A program made the translations under genes and the position numbers. From Chloroflexus islandicus (GTDB taxonomy: Bacteria; Chloroflexota; Chloroflexia; Chloroflexales; Chloroflexaceae): 64,000 nucleotides of DNA. The stretch lies in assembly GCF_001650695.1 (NCBI RefSeq), contig NZ_LWQS01000093.1, positions 100,976 to 164,975 on the forward strand. The letters run 5' to 3'. Below, one piece after another: positions 60,544 to 64,000 of this stretch. The notes below the pieces were generated by a model that did not search any database, was not told the DNA's origin, and was given only the letters and a program-made list of their open reading frames with translations. The number at the start of each line of letters is the position of its first letter. Within the stretch, counting starts at the first letter, position 1.

Positions 60544-61344
60544 TTATTGTTTATTCGCTGGTGACTGCTGCTCTTCCCAGCCAAACGCGCGCGCTAACAC
60601 CGCCTCGACCAACCCCGGCGCCAAGCGCCCGACCAGCAACGCTAACCGGTCGGCCCAGCTCACATACGCGAGGCGCGGCTCGGTACGGGCCGCGCGCAAG
60701 ATCGCGCGCGCCACCGCTTCGGGCGGCACACCGGGAGGTGCAATCCGCCGTCGCTCGCGGCCACTGCCCAGCCGGCGCTGATTGAAGCCGGTGCGGGTCG
60801 TACCGGGGCGCACCACCGTCACCGCAATGCCGCTGCCATGCAATTCGATGCGCAGCGCGTTGCTGATCTGCTCGAGCGCCGCTTTCGCCGCGGCATAGCC
60901 GCCCAAGTACGGCAACGGCTGCACCGCCAGCACCGACGAGACGTTGATAATCTGGCCGCGACCAGCGGCGCGCATTACCGGCACAACCGCTTGGGTCAGC
61001 CAGATCGGGCCGAGCAGATCGACAGCTAACACCCGTTCGAGATCGGCGCGGGCAAGGCTGGTCACCGGCCCGGTGAGACCAATGCCGGCGTTGTTGATCA
61101 AGATATCAACCTGACCATACGCCGCCACCGCCTGTTCGACCAGCCGGTGGCAGGCTGCCGGATCAGCCACATCGGCGGGCACGGCGATCGCCTGTGGTAG
61201 TGCGGCGGCCATCTGCGCCAACGCCTCGGCAGAACGGGCGGCCAACACGAGCCGCGCGCCAGCGGCGGCGAAACAACGGGCAGTGGCGGCGCCAATGCCG
61301 CTCGACGCGCCGGTGATGATGACAACGCGATTGCGTGGATCCAT
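60544..61344 (-). CDS. Short-chain dehydrogenase/reductase
   Basis: A 266-residue SDR: NAD(P)-binding TGASSGIGAA (11-20), NNAG, catalytic Ser in NVSSVLA, and YxxxK as YAAAK. The start at 61344 (MDPRNRVVIIT) has AAGGAAA upstream; a longer frame runs into dispersed repeats and is not used. Substrate unknown; the C-terminal Arg-rich and hydrophobic stretch (WADRLALLVGRLAPGLVEAV) is typical of 'classical' SDRs of the DltE/fatty-alcohol type. Ends 99 bp before the tricorn gene, same strand. Confidence 0.85.
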   Translation of the reverse strand: MDPRNRVVIITGASSGIGAATARCFAAAGARLVLAARSAEALAQMAAALPQAIAVPADVADPAACHRLVEQAVAAYGQVDILINNAGIGLTGPVTSLARADLERVLAVDLLGPIWLTQAVVPVMRAAGRGQIINVSSVLAVQPLPYLGGYAAAKAALEQISNALRIELHGSGIAVTVVRPGTTRTGFNQRRLGSGRERRRIAPPGVPPEAVARAILRAARTEPRLAYVSWADRLALLVGRLAPGLVEAVLARAFGWEEQQSPANKQ

Positions 61345-61853
61345 AAGACGTGGTTTCCTTAGGCGCACTGCCAGACACGAACCGCCGGGACTTGAGGGAC
61401 GGCCAGAACACTTGGTTGAGTGCAACTGTTGATCGCTATGCGACGCCACAACACTCGGTTCGCCTCTCCCCTCTCCCGCGCCAGTGAGTTGAGTGACGGC
61501 CAGAACATTTGGTTAAGCACAACTGTTGATCGCTATGCGACGCCGCAACACTCGGTTCGCCCCTCCCCTCTCCCGCGCCGTGGAAGAGAGGCTGGGGGTG
61601 AGGGCCAGCAGCCCGCGCAGCGGGCTTCGTAACCCTAGCCCGGCCCTTCAGGGCCGGGTTCCAGAACAGATGTTCTATCCGCCCTTGAACGTCAGTGAGA
61701 GAGAGGCTAGGGGTGAGGGCACACCGGCGCATCGCAACGCCATGAACCACACCTACGCTCATACGTTCTGTCCGCCCTTGAAACACTGTACCGGGGGCGC
61801 ACTGCCGGGCCGGGGCGCACTGCCGGGCCGGGGCGCACTGCCGTGCGCCCCTA
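61345..61853. repeat. Dispersed-repeat cluster between SDR and lyase genes
   Basis: Holds two copies of a repeat with core CAACTGTTGATCGCTATGCG (61427 and 61519), the GCCCGCGCAGCGGGC and GGCCCTTCAGGGCC hairpins (61610-61660), a GCATCGCAACGCCATGAACC repeat (61726) related to 12250, and three tandem 18-bp units CCGGGCCGGGGCGCACTG (61790-61845). No gene recognised. Confidence 0.7.
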
Positions 61854-62801
61854 CTACAGGGCGGGTTCGCGATCACGGAGGTGTTTGCAAATGCCGGCCT
61901 TGATCGTTTGGCCGGGCACCTCGTGCCCCAACATCCGCTCTAACTCGCGGGCCGTCGCCATCAACGCCGGCAGGTTTAGACCGGTGTTAATGCCCATCTC
62001 ATGCAACAGATGCACCACATCTTCGGTACACAGATTACCCGGCGCACCGGGGGCGAAGGGGCAGCCGCCGATCCCGCCGATGCTCGAGTCAAACAGATCA
62101 ACCCCCAACTGCAAGCCGGCCAGTAGATTGGCCAAACCGGCCCCACGCGCGCTGTGCAGGTGCAACCGCAACGGCTGGCGCGGGAAGCGGGCCCGAAACG
62201 CACGCACCACCTCTTGCACCAACAACGGGTGCGCCATCCCGGTCGTGTCGCCGAGCGTCAACTGCTCGGCGCCTAAATCCAGCAAACGTTGGCAGAGATC
62301 GAGCACCCGCTCGACCGGCACGTCACCCTCGAACGGGCAGCCGAACGCGACCGACAACACTGCATCGAACGGCTTGCCGGCCCCATGCACAAGCGCAGCC
62401 ATCTCGGCCACTTGCGCTAGCGACTGTTCGATGCTCATATTGACATTACTGCGGTTATGGCTCTCGCTGGCGCTCAGAAAGACCTGTACCACATCAGCGC
62501 CGGCGGCAATGGCTCGCCGCGCCCCGATCACATTGGGCGCAATTGCGCTGTAGACTACTCCCGGACGCCGCGTAATGCCGGCAAACACCGCCTCGGTATC
62601 GGCCATCTGCGGCACCTGTTGCGGGCGCACGAACGCCCCTACTTCAATCGCCTGCAAGCCAGTCGCCGAGAGCAGATCAATCAGCTTGACTTTCTGTGCT
62701 GTACTGAGGATGACCGGCTCATTCTGCAACCCGTCACGCGGCCCCACTTCGCGAATGTGAACGACAGCCGGCAGCGCGGCAATCTCCATAACGGTCATCA
62801 T
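61854..62801 (-). CDS. HMG-CoA lyase-family carbon-carbon lyase
   Basis: A 315-residue TIM-barrel protein of the DRE-TIM family, with GGGAGG just before the tandem ATGs (62801/62798). Landmarks: REVGPRDGLQNEP (17-29), GAFVRP, IAPNVIGARRA, SVAFGCPFEGDV, LGDTTGMAHP and the catalytic-Cys loop GGCPFAPGAPGNLCTED. The usual HxHDTxG metal/substrate motif reads HLHSARGAGLAN, so the Asp and Thr are replaced by Ser and Ala, which is unusual. HMG-CoA lyases act in leucine catabolism; in Chloroflexus a homologous citramalyl-CoA lyase is known, but no CoA-transferase genes are adjacent here, so the substrate is undecided. Confidence 0.8.
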   Translation of the reverse strand: MMTVMEIAALPAVVHIREVGPRDGLQNEPVILSTAQKVKLIDLLSATGLQAIEVGAFVRPQQVPQMADTEAVFAGITRRPGVVYSAIAPNVIGARRAIAAGADVVQVFLSASESHNRSNVNMSIEQSLAQVAEMAALVHGAGKPFDAVLSVAFGCPFEGDVPVERVLDLCQRLLDLGAEQLTLGDTTGMAHPLLVQEVVRAFRARFPRQPLRLHLHSARGAGLANLLAGLQLGVDLFDSSIGGIGGCPFAPGAPGNLCTEDVVHLLHEMGINTGLNLPALMATARELERMLGHEVPGQTIKAGICKHLRDREPAL

Positions 62802-63065
62802 CGACCTCCCAAACGGTTGGCGGGAAGACGCAAAGGTTTGAGTGATGTGACAGTATGGTAGATAGACGCTCGCGTTCTGTCAAATCCACGCATGCGTATA
62901 TCTAGGTTCACCCTGCTTCCCTGTAACTCAGTCGCCTGTCAAATCGTTGCACTGAAACACATCAGTAACTCTAGTGTAACCTATTCCTCTACGCTGACAA
63001 CAGACCCGCACAACGCGAGGCACAAGAAACGGGAAGACAGCGGACAACGCTGAATGGAGGTTCCA

Positions 63066-63614
63066 ATGGACTGGGCGAAGCAGGCGAACGACATGATCAA
63101 GATGTGGACCGGCACGCAGCAGAAGGTGTGGGATAGCTGGATGGCATCGATGCAATACATGGCAGCCCCCCAAAACCCCGAGGCATGGCAGCAGACGGTG
63201 GATAGCTGGCGCGGCACGGTCAAGCAGGCGCTTGAGGCCCAAGTCGAGTTGACCCGGCTGTGGGCCGAGACGGTTGCCGCCAACAGCGTTAATATGCCGA
63301 CGATGCCGACGGTGCCGGGGATGCCGGCAATGCCCGGCATTAATCCCGTCTCGCCGACCGCGGTGGTCGAGTGGAGCCGGCAGGTGCTGGAGATGACCCG
63401 CAACTTCAATGAGAGCCAAGCCCGCTTTATCGAGGGTTGGTTCGATATGCTGAAGAAGTCGGATCCGACCAATGTGATGCGGGGTTGGGACAGCACGCAG
63501 GTACAGAAGGTCATGCAGAGCTGGCAAGAGGCAATGCAGCGCGTGATTGAGGCGCAGGCCGAGCTGGGCAAGGTGATGATGGGCGTTGTCAATGGGGCGA
63601 TTGATAAGAAGTAA
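63066..63614 (+). CDS. Phasin/PhaE-like polyhydroxyalkanoate-associated protein
   Basis: A 182-residue helical protein; ATG at 63066 preceded by GGAGG. Two amphipathic helical regions (about 3-72 and 98-175) with many Met, Trp and Gln are separated by a Pro/Met-rich hinge (MPTMPTVPGMPAMPGI). This layout (WAKQANDMIKMW, WQQTVDSWR, WSRQVLEMTRNFNESQARF, QSWQEAMQRVIEAQ) fits phasins and the PhaE subunit of class III PHA synthases, which coat or activate storage granules. No phaC gene is in the window. A strong terminator follows. Family assignment is by architecture rather than a diagnostic motif. Confidence 0.65.
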   Translation: MDWAKQANDMIKMWTGTQQKVWDSWMASMQYMAAPQNPEAWQQTVDSWRGTVKQALEAQVELTRLWAETVAANSVNMPTMPTVPGMPAMPGINPVSPTAVVEWSRQVLEMTRNFNESQARFIEGWFDMLKKSDPTNVMRGWDSTQVQKVMQSWQEAMQRVIEAQAELGKVMMGVVNGAIDKK

Positions 63615-63634
63615 GGGTTGCCCTCACCCTCTCG

Positions 63635-63672
63635 CCCCCTCTCCTATCAGGTAGGAGAGGGGGTAATTTTTT
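63635..63672 (+). terminator. Intrinsic terminator of the phasin-like gene
   Basis: A perfect 12-bp stem (CCCCCTCTCCTA / TAGGAGAGGGGG) with a 5-base loop, followed by TAATTTTTT, 20 bp after the stop codon. Confidence 0.9.
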
Positions 63673-63699
63673 GCCCGCCATACTGCAAGCGGAGGGCGC

Positions 63700-63990
63700 T
63701 ATGCGCAAGCCGCAAAGCAAGCAAAGGCGCAGAGGCTTCAAACGCAAAGGCGCGAAGGACGCAGAGGACGCAATGGGGTTTTGGTGTCCCCTCACCCCCG
63801 TCCCCTCTCCCGCTGGCGCGGGCGAGGGGCGCTACTACCTTCCGCGAGAGCAATCTGTGCCACTTACCGAGCGGCTCCCCCTCGGCGTCCGCTGCGCTCT
63901 CTGCGGTACCCCACCTCCAGCGAGTTGAGGAGCGGACAGAACGTTTGATCGAGTACAACTGTCGATCGCTGTACGATGCCGTAAAGGCCC
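63700..63990. repeat. Dispersed repeats at the window end
   Basis: 63705-63770 repeats, reversed, the GCGCCTTTGCGT element of 51595-51710. 63790-63830 has a CCCCTCTCCCGCTGGCGCGGG-type palindrome (partly quoted), and 63935-63985 the CAACTGTCGATCGCTGTACG element. No gene is seen to the end of the window. Confidence 0.6.
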
Positions 63991-64000
63991 GTGCTGCGCT

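Overview
The window looks like chromosomal DNA of a green non-sulfur bacterium (Chloroflexota, probably Chloroflexus or a close relative). This is inferred from gene content and style: a tricorn-type protease, an HMG-CoA-lyase-family enzyme, a [2Fe-2S] protein resembling chlorosome-envelope ferredoxins, PTRTPRP-rich exported proteins, secreted proteins that all end in a short tail such as YLPLTMR, and abundant dispersed GC-rich palindromic repeats. No rRNA or species-diagnostic gene is present, so the assignment is not certain.

Layout. (1) 0-6.7 kb: an unassigned, defence-like cluster. Two paralogous large ATPase/coiled-coil genes point at each other. One lies complete on the minus strand; only the C-terminal part of the other lies in the window, on the plus strand. 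A small QueF-like gene sits between them, and a 268-residue gene of unknown function lies upstream of the complete ATPase. (2) 7-20.2 kb: exported and cell-surface proteins: a carbohydrate-binding-like membrane protein, a solute-binding-like protein, a glucoamylase-like protein, a beta-helix protein, a 14-repeat RCC1/LCAT-lipase fusion, an M23 lipoprotein and a discoidin-like membrane protein. (3) 20.4-45.1 kb: the main defence island. A five-gene minus-strand operon (SNF2/DUF3883 helicase, DpnII-like nuclease, two DUF1156 adenine methyltransferases, HEPN-Swt1/DUF499 ATPase) is flanked on both sides by plus-strand NACHT NTPases with long helical-repeat tails, and followed by a broken PIN toxin. 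The first-listed methyltransferase has a REP-associated tyrosine transposase (RAYT) plus an array of REP palindromes inserted in frame; the second carries a similar REP array, read in the opposite orientation, at a different site. (4) 45.2-49.5 kb: two small genes, then a tandem array of six complete copies and one truncated copy of a 54-residue proline-rich ORF, each with a conserved structured leader, ending near a tRNA-Lys. (5) 49.5-64 kb: dispersed and tandem repeats among ordinary metabolic genes (PIG-L deacetylase, ferredoxin, acyltransferase, MFS transporter, ribA, sugar isomerase, tricorn protease, SDR, HMG-CoA-lyase family, phasin-like protein), with an IS5-type remnant inside a duplicated 3' end of ribA.

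How the parts may work together. The helicase-nuclease-methyltransferase-ATPase operon shares gene families with the core of type III BREX (brxC, pglXI, brxHII) but shows no pglZ or brxA, so it is better described as a BREX-related helicase/methylase/ATPase restriction-like system with an added nuclease. The flanking NACHT proteins resemble bacterial STAND-type sensors. The most unusual features are the in-frame RAYT/REP insertions in the methyltransferases, the tandem small-ORF array, and the tail-to-tail paralogous ATPases bracketing a QueF-like gene.
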